DNA of 64,000 nt, taken from assembly GCA_018287875.1 (NCBI GenBank), contig JAGVVL010000022.1:3100001-3164000 (forward strand). The letters are read 5' to 3'. The DNA is from Nigrospora sphaerica. Its lineage: Eukaryota > Ascomycota > Sordariomycetes > Amphisphaeriales > Apiosporaceae. Every line of letters begins with the position of its first letter. The first letter of the stretch is position 1. The position numbers were made by a program, and so were the translations under genes. Below the pieces are notes generated by a model, which worked only from the letters and a program-made list of their open reading frames with translations, searched no databases and was not told the DNA's origin. Shown here piece by piece: positions 11,301 through 21,765 of this stretch.

Positions 11301-12069
11301 TCTCTACCGAGGAACCTGCAGGGTTCTGTGGCTCCGCCGCATTGCGCACACTGGCCATGCTGCCAGGGAACTTGTCCCTGGCAGAGGCTTCCGTCTGAGT
11401 CTCGGTGGTCTGAACAGCAGCCGCTAAAGGCTCGTGGTGGGACGTATCCGAATATGTACGCTGGTGGAAAGACTCGTCAGAGGCCTCGCTTTGGTGGCCA
11501 CCGACCTCGATGGTGTCTTGGACAGGCACATCTTCATCCTGATGGTCTACCACGAAGGATTGAGACTCCACCGTGGACTTCCGACCCTGGCTCCGACGAG
11601 GCGCAGGCTTGGGAGTTTGCTCCGAGGCTCTGCGTTTGACCGGGGGTTCCGGCTCGTCATCCATCTCATCACCCGGGGTGGTGAAGTCCGCCCTCCGCTT
11701 CTTGGAGGCACGGGTAGTCAGAGGGTTTGGCCGGGTGACGATACCCTCTTCATCGTCACCCTGGTCAAAGGAGTAGTCGACTCGCGTTCGCTTACGGAGC
11801 GAGCGACCACTTTTACTGCTCGCATCCTCGGGAGAAGCGTTGAACAAATCAGCATGCCGGGGCCTTGTCCGCGTAGCCCGGGGATTTGTCGGGCTAGGCG
11901 TCTCGAATGTGAAGGAGGAGGACGAGGGCGCCATGGCGGCGGCCGCTGTCTCAGATGCAGGGTTTTCAATAGAATCCGAATGAGGCAGCGAGGATGTGAG
12001 AGGAGGCAAGGTACTACGCTTCCGACTCGAAGTGCGCCCTTTGCTACGAGCGCTGTTGGGAGAATCCAT
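8397..12069 (-). CDS. Large AT-hook nuclear protein with pentad repeats, function unknown
   Basis: Two exons (8619-12069 and 8397-8530) give 1194 aa. I chose the ATG at 12069 (MDSPNSARSKGRTSSRKRST); an in-frame ATG lies 63 nt upstream. The N-terminus is rich in KR and SP sites. Next comes a long run of five-residue repeats of the AENQP/AEDKS type (coded at about 10600-11090). A likely globular part follows, with FTELFEDIDSLSPSELYNRL and a helical TRLRKITDDEDNAIRYQAEE segment. Two AT-hook-like motifs (RRRRGGRPP near 9500, RNRGGRPRKH near 9390) suggest binding in the DNA minor groove. The C-terminus after the intron is KRRATLAAKKAAAK. The acceptor after AAAAG is favoured because a GCTGAC branch site lies just upstream and the downstream frame stays basic. 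It looks like a Pezizomycotina-specific chromatin protein; no named family is recognised. Confidence 0.85.
10600..11090 (-). repeat. In-frame 15-nt minisatellite coding for pentad repeats
   Basis: About 30 imperfect 15-nt units code for variants of A-E-(N/D)-(Q/K/R)-(P/S) within the AT-hook protein. Units at 10903-10960 are almost identical (four AENQP copies), so the array looks recently expanded. Such coding minisatellites commonly vary in copy number between strains. Confidence 0.9.
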
Positions 12070-14596
12070 GAGGACTCGGCTGGGCGGTATGGTAAGTGTG
12101 TATATGTGGTGAGGTGGTGCAAATGGGTTCAAGAAACCTAGTTGCCAGTAGAGGGTCGGAGATTATGTAAGTGGAGACTGCAGACCACCCCCCAAACTGA
12201 AAGGGAATAATGTCGTAAGGCAGGCCGGACCACGGCAGCGAGGGCGCAGAAAAGCGGGATGGTGAAGATGGTGGCGACAGAGCGCCGGGTATGGCCAGAA
12301 GATGCTCTGCCGCGACACTCTTGCCGATGCTGCGGACTTTGGGAAGTGTGCGCGGGCTGTCACTCGTTGCCTGAGGCAAATGTGGCAGGTCAATAGAGGA
12401 CTCCGGACAACCGTGTCCAGGCCATCAGGGCTAGAAGAGGCAAGAAGCGGACAGACGAGCAGGCGTCGAGACGCCGAGCACTCGTCAAGGGGTACGGCAA
12501 GGCGAGAATGGAAGGGCGGGCGCCGTGGTGGGAAAGGCAAGGCTGACGTGTTGTAGAGGAAGAGATGAAGAGAAGGATTTGAAGAGGCAGGATGAAACGG
12601 CTTCATGCGGCGACATTGCAGCGTGGGCCGGCCGAACGGAGAGAAAACAGGCAACTTACCAAACTGCCGCTGCGAAGAATAATGACGGCCACGGTGGTTG
12701 CTATAGTCTGCAGCGCGAGCCAGCTGCGAGGTCTCGTGATCTCGGCGATGTATGTAGGCGAGGTCTAATACACACACGTCCCACACACGCCTTACACCAA
12801 GAAAGGGGATGCCGAGGAACCGGGCCGAGACGGCGGACAAGGTGAGGAAGAACAGAGGGCCCAAAGGTGCCAGGCAGCAAGGGAAAAAAGAGGAGACGCC
12901 GTGTATAGCACGGGAACGGCGCGGGTTCGGGTGCTGGCCGGCGGGAGAGATGGCAGGATGGTGGTAGGCGAAAAGAAATCAGCCTCTTGGGTTTCGGCTG
13001 GAGAAGATTTGGTGTTGTTGGCCACAGACCCGTGGCGGCGTATAGACTGGCCCAAGTCGAACAGCGTGCACGCGAAGCGGCTGGGGCTGGGGAAGAGGGA
13101 GAATAATCCGGAATCGACGGGGAGATGAAGATGCCGGCCGAGGATTCTGTTTGAGAGAGGGGGCGGTTTACCTATTGCTCTTGCTCACTTCTTCTTATTC
13201 AGACCTTTGCCTGGCATTGCCAATTTTTGGAGGTTCGGTAAGCCAAGCCAGGACACCACAACACGCCCGCCCGCACGCACACTCAAACAGACACACACAC
13301 ACACGCCGCACCGTGACCAAGACCAAGGATGCTAACGTACAACGTGCGCATTCTGCCGACGTCTCTAATATTGAACCTACCTACGTCTATATTTCTTCCA
13401 TTTAGCGAGTACCTCCCTTGCCCCAAGTACATGCTTCCCCGAATTACTTCCAGTACATGTGTGCATCTATGTGTCTGCCGCCGTGTCTAAGAAGTACCTT
13501 ACCTCTTAGGGACGTCAGGTACGCACAAATGGACAGTACCACCAGCCACATGCCCGTTCCCATCCATGGCCGCCACCAGTAAGAGACGGGCCAGAAATTT
13601 GTTGAAGCCTTCCAATGTGATGGTTACCCCTTGCGAGCTTTTATTAGGGGAGCAGAGAAGTCTGACGGGCCCGTCTCGTCAGCCCCTTCGCCTGCGCTGC
13701 GCAGCCCCGTCGACCCGTCCGTCGGCGCGCCTGCCCTCCCAACCTGGGCCTCCAAGCCTGCCACTCACTCTCGGCCCTCCTTGCAGGCGGACCCCCGAGC
13801 CCTGCACATTCTCCATCGCCCCTCGAGTCTGGAAGGCCTTCCCAGCCAATCAAGCTGCCCTTCTTCCGTTTTTGGTGCTAGCCGCTCTCCATTGCCCCTT
13901 GCGGCTTTGTTACCCAAAGGGCCAGGGCCAGGCATTTGCTTGTATGAGCACGGCCGCTGCATCATCTACCTGCCTGTTGATAACTTACGTATGCGCCCGC
14001 TTCCATCTGTTCGTGCCGACGACGGCGACGACGACTGACCGACCAACCCACTAACAGACGGACTGCTTACTTGCACGTCCGTCTGTCCATCTGCCTGACC
14101 TACTACGCCCTCCCATTCCCCCTACACTACTTACGTACATACCCGCCGCCTCCTTGCCCTGGACGTGAATCACAACTTCAGCTGGAACCCCCTCTCTCTG
14201 GGCCTCGTCGACTCCAAAGAGGTATGTGCCACAGTGATACACTCCCGTCGGTCCCTCCATACCTTAGCTACATTGGTAGTCTTCTGAATTGCTATATGAT
14301 GGTCCCTCTGCCCTGCTAGCCTGCCAGCCCGATATCGTCCTGATTGACGGCCTACACCCCAGCTTTGTTTCCATCAACCTGCACCACGTTCTGCGTGTCT
14401 TGCAGCACGCGGAACGCTGCCGTGGGCAGTGCCCGGTGGTCCCTTGTGGGCAGTGCCCGGTGGTCCCTTGTGGGCATGTCCCTGTGCCTTGGACCATGAC
14501 AGACAGGCCGTATCTGGGCGGAGGCTCAACCTTCTGTCACAGCCGGATCTAACAGCATCCATAGACAGCCCGCCCATCGCTACGGTGACGCCCAGC
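12070..14596. other. Long divergent promoter region between AT-hook gene and MTC1
   Basis: In 2.5 kb no gene could be supported. A 233-codon open frame on the minus strand (12163-12864) reads as low-complexity Arg/Ser/Pro and lacks family motifs; it is probably leader and promoter sequence. A short CA tract lies near 13295-13305. TACCTACG-like words occur near 13375. Pyrimidine-rich tracts fill 13680-14200. Confidence 0.5.
14424..14471. repeat. Perfect 24-bp tandem duplication upstream of MTC1
   Basis: Two exact copies of a 24-bp unit beginning GGGCAGTGCCCGG (14424-14447 and 14448-14471), followed by a partial third start GGGCATGTCCC. It lies about 125-170 bp before the MTC1 start codon, so probably in the promoter or 5' leader. 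Confidence 0.9.
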
Positions 14597-16292
14597 ATGG
14601 CCACCAAGAAGACCAAGGCCGATACCAAGGCCGCCGACAATGATCTCGATGTAGACGAGCTCTTCTCCGGCATCGGGAACGAGAGCACCCCCAAGAGAAC
14701 GCCCAAGCCCAAGTCGGCCGCCTCCAAGGTCCGTTCCGAACAACCGCAGGACGAACTCGCCGAGCTCGAGAACCTACTCGGCGACCAGCCTGCACGGCCC
14801 CATACCCCCCGGATCAAGGAGACGGCCTCGAAGCGTTCTAGCACCGCGACCCCCCCTCCCGGTGCCGCCACTGGTCGCTTGCCCGAAGACAGATCCAACC
14901 TACCCCGCAAATCCGGCGAGAGCAACCGTTCCATCCACACGAGCTTCACCCCGAGCGCCACGAGCTCCGAGCCTCAGGATGCCGAGAAGAAGGGCCTCGC
15001 CGAGCAGACGCCCACTGAGGCGGCCTCGTCCAGTACCGCTGCCACTGGTGGCGGCGGTGGCGGTGGCGGCTGGTGGGGAGGCATCTTTGCGACCGCCTCG
15101 GCGACTGCGACTGCTGCTATGAAGCAAGCCGAGGCCGCCTACAAGGAGATCCAGCAGAACGAGGATGCCCAGAAATACCTCGAACAGGTGCGCGGCAATG
15201 TCAGCGTCATCCGCGGATACGGTAGGTTGCTTCGCGGCGCCCTTTACGGGCTCCGGCTCCTCCGAAGGGACCTGTATCTCTGCGTTCACGTACTGACCAC
15301 CCACTTATGCGCTAGGTGATGAGCTGCGACACCGGGCGCTACCGGCCTTCTCCGACATCTTGCACACGCTGGCGCCGCCCATTTCGTCCCATGAACGCCT
15401 CCTCATCCACATCACGCACGACATGGTGGGCTACCCCTCGCTCGACCCCCTGATCTACGGCGTCTTCAATCGCGTCATGTCGCAGGTCGAGGGCGGCGAT
15501 CTCATGGTAGTCCAGCGCGGCCAGGAGAGCACGGCCCGCCGAGCTTCCGACGCCTACTACGGCAGCTCGTCCTCCTCGGCCGGTTGGCGTGACGGCCCCT
15601 GGTGGCGACACGTCGAAACCCCCCGCGATATGGGCATCGTCAAGGGCTTGGTCGAGGGCACCAAGCTCTGTCGTGTCTCGGCCGAAAGCTACGCGAACGA
15701 TTACTTCGCTGCGGACGGCGGCATTGGCGAGGCCCAAAAGCGGGCTCTGGAACCGGCCAGCGAAAGCAACCCCGTCCGCAACAGCGATATCTTCCTTGCC
15801 GTGCAAGCCATCTACGTTGACACGCAGGAGAATCTCTTTGTGGGAAGCACCGCCGGCGAAAAGGAGAAGCAGGAGAGTGCTGTGGCCGAACCCGCCTCGG
15901 ATCCCCAGATTTGCTTCGCCATCTACGTGTATGACCCCATTCATGACATCAACTACAGCACTGTCAGCCAGTATCTGCCGGCCAAGTGGATCCGCTGGCT
16001 GGATGCCCCAAGCCCGCTTACTCCTGCCAGCGGGGAGTCGGAGAGCGTCTCGGACGCCATGAATGTCCCCGACGAGATCCGCGAGATTGTCGAGAGTGGT
16101 GGCGTGGACCCGCGCGAGTGGGTTGCCGAATGGGTCGAGGAATCCATCAGCCTTAGTGTGGGCATCGTTGCCCAGCGCTATGTGGCGAGGCGCATGGGTG
16201 TGGGCGATGGTGGCCTCGGCAAGGGCAAGCAGAAGGTCGAGAGCGTGATTGAGGATGGCGGCGGCGAGGCGGCGAGAGCTGGGCTTTTCTAG
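14597..16292 (+). CDS. mtc1: Mtc1 family protein (maintenance of telomere capping 1, DUF5427)
   Basis: Exons 14597-15221 and 15316-16292 encode 533 aa. The start is the ATG of MATKKTKADT; the open frame continues upstream without another ATG. The N-terminal third is disordered: DLDVDELFSGIG, a DELAELENLL helix, then Ser/Thr/Pro-rich sequence. A glycine run ends in WWGGIF (about 151-164), followed by a helical ATASATATAAMKQAEAAYKE segment. The second exon holds the globular Mtc1 domain (HITHDMVGYPSLDPLIYGVF, later FAIYVYDPIHDINYSTVSQ and PAKWIRWLD). In yeast, Mtc1 is linked genetically to telomere capping and the protein is found with early secretory vesicles; its biochemical role is not established. 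The assignment rests on these conserved stretches and the overall architecture. Confidence 0.85.
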
Positions 16293-17390
16293 ACACTGGC
16301 TGCACCGGGTCGGACTGTTGCAATTGCGATTTGTAGCTAGGAGGCTCCCCCGAAATCTCGATATTGACTCTTGCCCAATTCGGTCCCCCCGTCGTTGCAG
16401 TCTCCTGCTACTGGGCTGAGCAAACAGGAATCGGAATGACTCTTTACAATCGCCGGAGTTGCGAGCAACGCGGAATTGTGTTTTTTGGCCATGAAAGATC
16501 CTAATGGCTGGAAATCACTGGTCTGCATTTGGTCATCCTCTCAGTAGCACGCCCGTTCAGACCGCTGTCCTCAGGGGGAGCTGTTGTGGCCGTGAAATCG
16601 GTTTGCTCCGATGTCTCCATCCTCGGATGCAAACGACAGACGTGCTGTCTTGCTCTCGTCGAAGAAGCAAACTATACGTCTCGTGCACCCTACTTCAGGA
16701 ATGTCCGTTGCCATAACCAGACACTACTGGCAGGTGACTGGCGATCACGAATCAAAGTACTATTTACTCTTTCAGTCACCCGCCGCTTTCCAAGGTGGCT
16801 CATCCCTCTTCCGATAACTTGTATTGCTGATCCCAGTCCAGACCCCTGTTTCGGGCAAGCTTTGTTGTCCTTTCGAGGCGTATATACTCGAGGTGGACCA
16901 TTCCACTAAACGATACAAAGTGTTTCGTGTGTTCCTCCCATCCGTACCAGCATGCTTATCTGGCCAACTGCCTCCCCCAGTGTCAGTCACAGACCCCGAA
17001 TCACCCAAGTGCCACCGACATGGATACAGACTGGCAGAGGCACAACGGGACCGGCTTCTATGCGCCATGGGTTCTTGAAGCTGCCCAGCGGGGGTCCCGG
17101 TGATCCCAGGGCCTCAACTCGGCCAAACGGCGGGGCCTGGATCGTCCCGAAGGCGCCCATAACGAGCCGTCGGCCATCCGCGTGACGATCCGATCGTCCA
17201 AGCGCTCCCTGCAGCACGCGAGGCGCTCCCTGGTTCTGAGCAGCCACCAACCCCTCAGCGCGGCGTCGGAGCTGCGTCGCTCCGGCGGAATAAGAGTCGC
17301 CGCCGCCTCCCCTACGCCCAGCCCGCCGTTCACCGCTCCGGAAGGACACAAACGACCGAAGCCGTCACCCGCAACCAGGCCGCCGGCCCT
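16293..17390. other. Intergenic downstream of MTC1
   Basis: No gene supported. Only short frames without splice or motif support were seen; base composition is mixed, with an AT-richer part at 16340-16900. Confidence 0.5.
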
Positions 17391-18367
17391 TTGGCGCGTA
17401 ATGGATTCCCGCGCACGTCCAGTTCCTGCCGGAGTTTCGACATCCGAGGAACCCGCACCCGAAGGGCCGGGGAAGTGGCTGAAGAGTGTATCGGACTGGG
17501 TATCCGCCCTGTGCCGGAGCGTCAAGGCGACGGGCTCAACCAAGACGTCCTCAGGCTACGAGAAAAAAAGGGGTGCAAGATCAAGTATGCACGTTTCGAA
17601 CGGATACGAAAGATACCGTGGAGGGCGTCTACCCCTCCATGGAAGAACCCTAGCCCCAAACTCTGGGGTTTCCTCTTCTTCGCGGTTGTCGTGGCCGTCA
17701 CTATCGAAGCCTCGGTGGCGTTGAGCATGGCCGGTGTACATTATACCGAAGCCGCAAACCCAACGACGCCCTCCAGAAACGGAACCCAGTCCACTTCCGC
17801 GATGCCGTCTTCGTCATCACCGGTGCCGAGTTCAAGTAAGGTTATGAACAGTATCTAATATTACGGCGTTCCAACGGAAAGTGGACGGACCACCACTTCG
17901 CCGCCCTCGGTCGCTACAAGCGTAACTGTTACCCTTTACTCCATCGCTTCGGCATCGGGTTCGCGTCGGCTAATGTGGTGTCTTTTGCCCGGACCACCCC
18001 TTCGTTGGCGGTCATTAAGTCCACCGTGCGGCCACCGGCCCCGAACCCAGCGCCACTACAGCCAAGCGAAGGCCCGAATCCAGCACCGATACGTTCAAGC
18101 GAAGGCCCGCATTCGGTACAGAAACAGCCAGCCAAGACCGCGGCACTGCCTCCCGTCGACCCACTCGCCTCGACAATCGTTGTAGTAGTGACAATCCGCG
18201 AGACGGCCTCGCCGGTTCGGCCAGCTCCCAAAGCTTCGGAACCGACCGTACGCGCACCCGATAGTCCCGTGGCCTCGTCTCCAATCCCACCCCCCCATAG
18301 TGCCCGAGTCCAAGCCTCACGATCCCGCCGCGCCCGCGCCTCCTCCTCCTCCTCCTGGCACTTCTAA
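17391..18367 (+). CDS. Possible single-pass membrane protein with Pro/Ser/Thr-rich tail (uncertain model)
   Basis: A 156-codon open frame (17391-17858, no ATG at its start) encodes a basic N-terminal part, one clear hydrophobic helix (LWGFLFFAVVVAVTIEASVA, about 17660-17720) and a Ser/Thr/Asn-rich segment. A likely intron at about 17836-17880 (GTAAGG or GTTATG donor, TCTAAT branch, GAAAG acceptor) leads into a second open stretch to 18367 that is Pro/Ala/Ser-rich and ends in a poly-Ser/Arg segment. A type II or single-pass surface protein with a low-complexity ectodomain would fit. I could not place a convincing start codon, and two reading frames remain open after the intron, so this may be a decaying gene. 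No family recognised. Confidence 0.3.
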
Positions 18368-19770
18368 GCTTAGAGAACCCCTTCCAAATATCCCAAAACT
18401 TGACATGTAGGATGATGCCGATGTCTGCGTTGGATGAAAATGGAGTCTAGCGCGTTCTTGCGAAGGGCTGAGACAAGTCACTGCCACCAGAAAACATATA
18501 CACGGGCCCGAGAGCAGGAGATTATGCCAAAGTAGCAAGAATATGTATTACCCATCACGTTCCATGACGAATTACCACGGCGCCTGAACTATTCAATTTG
18601 TACGCGTGCATGTACATGTGTGCTTGCAGTTCTTTTTAGCAGACACCGAGCTTGACATGTGCAACTCTATGCGTCGCCCGATCCCCTGGGGATCATTGTA
18701 GCCAGTACTGCTTCTAAACGGTCTCGTAGAGAAAGAAAAGTTATGTCCATTAACAAAGTAACGTTGCTTCTGTTCAAAGCCAACTAAACTGCTCAGCGCT
18801 TAAAACTTCTTGCGCACCCCCTCCGTATATCTGACCCGTAGCCCCTTTGCCGCGATTCGCCCGCTCTCGACATGGCACATCGTTACCAAGACTTCCCTCA
18901 CCAATGAAGCTTGATCACGGCCACGTCACCGTGGACAGCATTATTTGCCCTTGTTGACGTCGTGTCGCGAAGCTTGCCAGTTTTCCCGGGAGAAGCCGTC
19001 GCCAGCGTTGATTATAACCGGTTGACCCACCTAGGAAATATTGATGTGAAGGTTCTGGGACGGACCGATCCGGGGTTACCAGTAAAACCTTCTCAGACAT
19101 CAGCCGTCAAGCTTCCTCCATCCGCTCTCCCTCCAGGGGCCCACTGGATGACGCCCATGGCCCGAAACTGAATGGTCGTCTTACTTGTCCCTGTGGCGAG
19201 GTCAAAATTCGGGCAATTCATTGATCGATAACTACCAAGGAGTCTTCGGGTGGACTGTAAAGGTTGTCCGGCTATAAAAATGGACCGATTCACTGTTCGA
19301 CCCGGGAACGTCTTCTGGCCGCAACTTCCTTGACTGCAAATTTGGCCAAGTAACTATGTACTTACATGTACCTAGCCGTGCCTCGCTTCGCGCCTTACCT
19401 GAGCTATCGTTGCTACTGTTTCTGCTGCCACCGCTCTTGCTTTCGCCGTCATTGTTCTTGCCTCAGTGCTGGGCAGTGCTTCTCCACTAAACAGTCTGGT
19501 AATCACCCTTTCCTCCCTCCTGAAGACTCCTTGAAACTTTGGCATGTTCCTCTTTTTCAGAGGCTTCCTAAATCTTGTCGTGCATATATTTCCCCCCCAT
19601 GGGTTCTAATGATGGACCGAACACGTTGAAATGCAAATAAGCGGATTTGCTTCTAGGTTTTGGAGAGAACTAGCATGGCAAGCCATGGTTTGCCACGCAT
19701 GTTGGAACTTGGGTCGAATACTAGTTCATACATTACTACTAGGTTGGCTTTGGTAGCTGGTAATTCTATT
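18368..19770. other. Intergenic, no gene supported
   Basis: AT-richer non-coding sequence containing the 3' flank of the malic enzyme gene at its right end. No repeats or conserved frames were noticed apart from a TTACATGTACCTAG word near 19362. Confidence 0.5.
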
Positions 19771-21765
19771 CTAATCCTCCTGCAAGCTGCCCACCACCTT
19801 GAGCTCGGCCTTCGCCTTCCTAGAGGCGGACTCGCGGCGCACGCGGCGCAAGGGGCGGTACTCGGCGCTCCACATCTGCTCGCGGATCCAGTCGTCCAGC
19901 TCCTCGGGCTCGGTCGGGATGTCCTTCTCAGTGGCGACGCCCTCCTCGACGGCCGTCAGGATGACCTCACGGGCGATGCGCACGCTCACGGGACGGACGA
20001 CCTCGACGCCCGGCAGCAGCGGCGCGCGGGGGTCCTCGAGCGCCGGGCTGAGTGCCGACAGCGCCCGCACCGCCGCCACCAGCATCTTGTCCGTCACGAG
20101 GCGCGCGCGGCAGAGCACCGAGCCGAGGCCGATGCCCGGGAACACGACCGAGTTGTTGCACTCGGCCACCTCGATCTCGATCTCTTCACCGTCCGGCCCC
20201 CAGGAGCCCTTGACGGGCGCGAAGGGGGAGCCGGTGGACACCAGCGCCTTGCCGTCGGTCCACGCCAGGAGGTCCTTGGGCACCGCCTCGTGCAGCCGGG
20301 TCGGGTTGGACAGGGGAAGGATGACGGGGCGGTCGGTGCCCTCGGCCATGGCCTTGACGACCTCTTCGGTAAAAGCACCTGGCTGGGTCGAGGTGCCGAC
20401 CAAGACGTGGGGTTTCACCTTCTTGATGACGTCAAGTAGCGATTTACCGCTGTCTTCCCATTCCGACGCGTCTTTGGCGAATATCTTCTGGGCTTCCGAG
20501 AGACCATCCACCTTGGTGGTGAGCAGACCAGGTTTGTCCAACAGACTGGGGTGTGGTCAGCATGAGACTTGCGTGAACGGGGCCAATCTTCTACTCACTA
20601 GATCTGCTTGGCGGCCTCTTCTTTGGTAATGTTCTTCTCCGTGGCGATAGTGTCCCGAACCATGTCGGCAATGCCCACACCGGCCGACCCCGAGCCGAAA
20701 ACGACCATTTTGGCGTCCTTAACATGTTGATTGCTGACGTGCAAACCAGCCATGATGGCAGCGAGGGTCACGCAGCCGGTTCCCTGCACATCGTCGTTGA
20801 AGCATGGGATCTTGGGTCGGTACGTCTCGAGGATCCGGCGGGCTTGGGGGGTTTGTCAGTATGCATCAGGACGGACTCTAAGTAGACCGGAGGGGCGGCT
20901 TACCGTTAGCCAAGCCAAAGTCCTCAAAGTGCACATAGGCCCGAGGATACAGTTTGCGGGCCGCCGTGACGAATTTTTCGACAAATTTGTCGTACTCCTC
21001 GCCCCGCACGCGCTTCTCCTTGAGACCCAGGTAGAGGTCGTCGTTCAGCAACTTCTCGTTATTGGTGCCGCAGTCCAGGACAACCGGCAGAGTCCGGTCG
21101 GGGTGGATGCCGGCACACAGCGTCGTCAGCACCAACTTGGCGACCGAGATGAGGATCCCGCCTACGCCCTGGTCACCGATGCCCAGAATCTCCTCGCCGT
21201 CTGAAGAATGGTTAGCGCATCTCGTACGGGGTAGCACCGGCATAGTGACGAGGGGGGGAACGGGGCTGGACGAACCCGACACGACAATGTAGTCGATATC
21301 CTCCGGCCGGCCCCATTGGGCCAGGTCATGCTCAACTCGGTCCATATCCCGGATGTTGAGAAAGCAGCCATCGGGGCGGCGGAACTCCTTGGAGAATTCC
21401 TCGATAGCCTGTCCCTCGGTGGGCGTGTAGATGATGCTGAACATCTCCTTGATGTGGTCCTGGATGAGACGGTAGTACAGCACGAGGTTCTGTTCCTTGA
21501 GCGAGGTCATGAAGACGTTCTTGGCCAAGTCGTCGGGCCGGCTGCAGTACTGACGGTAGGCGCGGGCGGCCTGCTGGTCCAGCGTCTGCACACACTGGGG
21601 CAGCAGGCCGGTGAGCTCAAAGTCGCGACGCTCCTGGGCTGTGTGGCCGGAGCCCCGGTTGAAGTTTGCGTTGTTCAGCAGGACGTGGCCCGTCACGGCG
21701 CAGTCGATGGGGCCGGTGGTGCTGAGCGGGAGATGTGACCATTTCGAGCTCTTTTGGGACGGCAT
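19771..21765 (-). CDS. mae1: Malic enzyme (malate dehydrogenase, decarboxylating)
   Basis: Four exons (21276-21765, 20904-21200, 20599-20842, 19771-20545) encode 601 aa. The enzyme oxidatively decarboxylates malate to pyruvate and CO2 with reduction of NAD(P). Family landmarks are in order: YTPTEGQAIEEFSKEFRRPD, DGEEILGIGDQGVGG, VVLDCGTNNEKLLNDDLYLG, HFEDFGLAN, the metal-site PCFNDDVQGTG, the Rossmann dinucleotide loop VVFGSGSAGVGIAD, LVGTSTQPGAF, LSNPT and NNSVVFPGIGLG. The start is MPSQKSSKW at 21765; an upstream in-frame ATG at 21807 would add 14 residues. Neither N-terminus looks like a strong mitochondrial presequence, so cytosolic location is possible. The cofactor cannot be decided by eye. 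The first intron has a weak donor (GTTCGT) but a good CTAAC branch site and TTCAG acceptor. Confidence 0.95.

Noticed and set aside
12163..12864. 233-codon minus-strand frame upstream of the AT-hook gene
   Set aside because: Arg/Ser/Pro-rich with no motif, no homologous-looking block and no splice link; most likely promoter or leader.
13566..14054. 162-codon plus-strand frame upstream of MTC1
   Set aside because: Two other frames are open over the same bases, and composition (Leu/Pro/Ser/Arg) and lack of motifs indicate pyrimidine-rich non-coding sequence.
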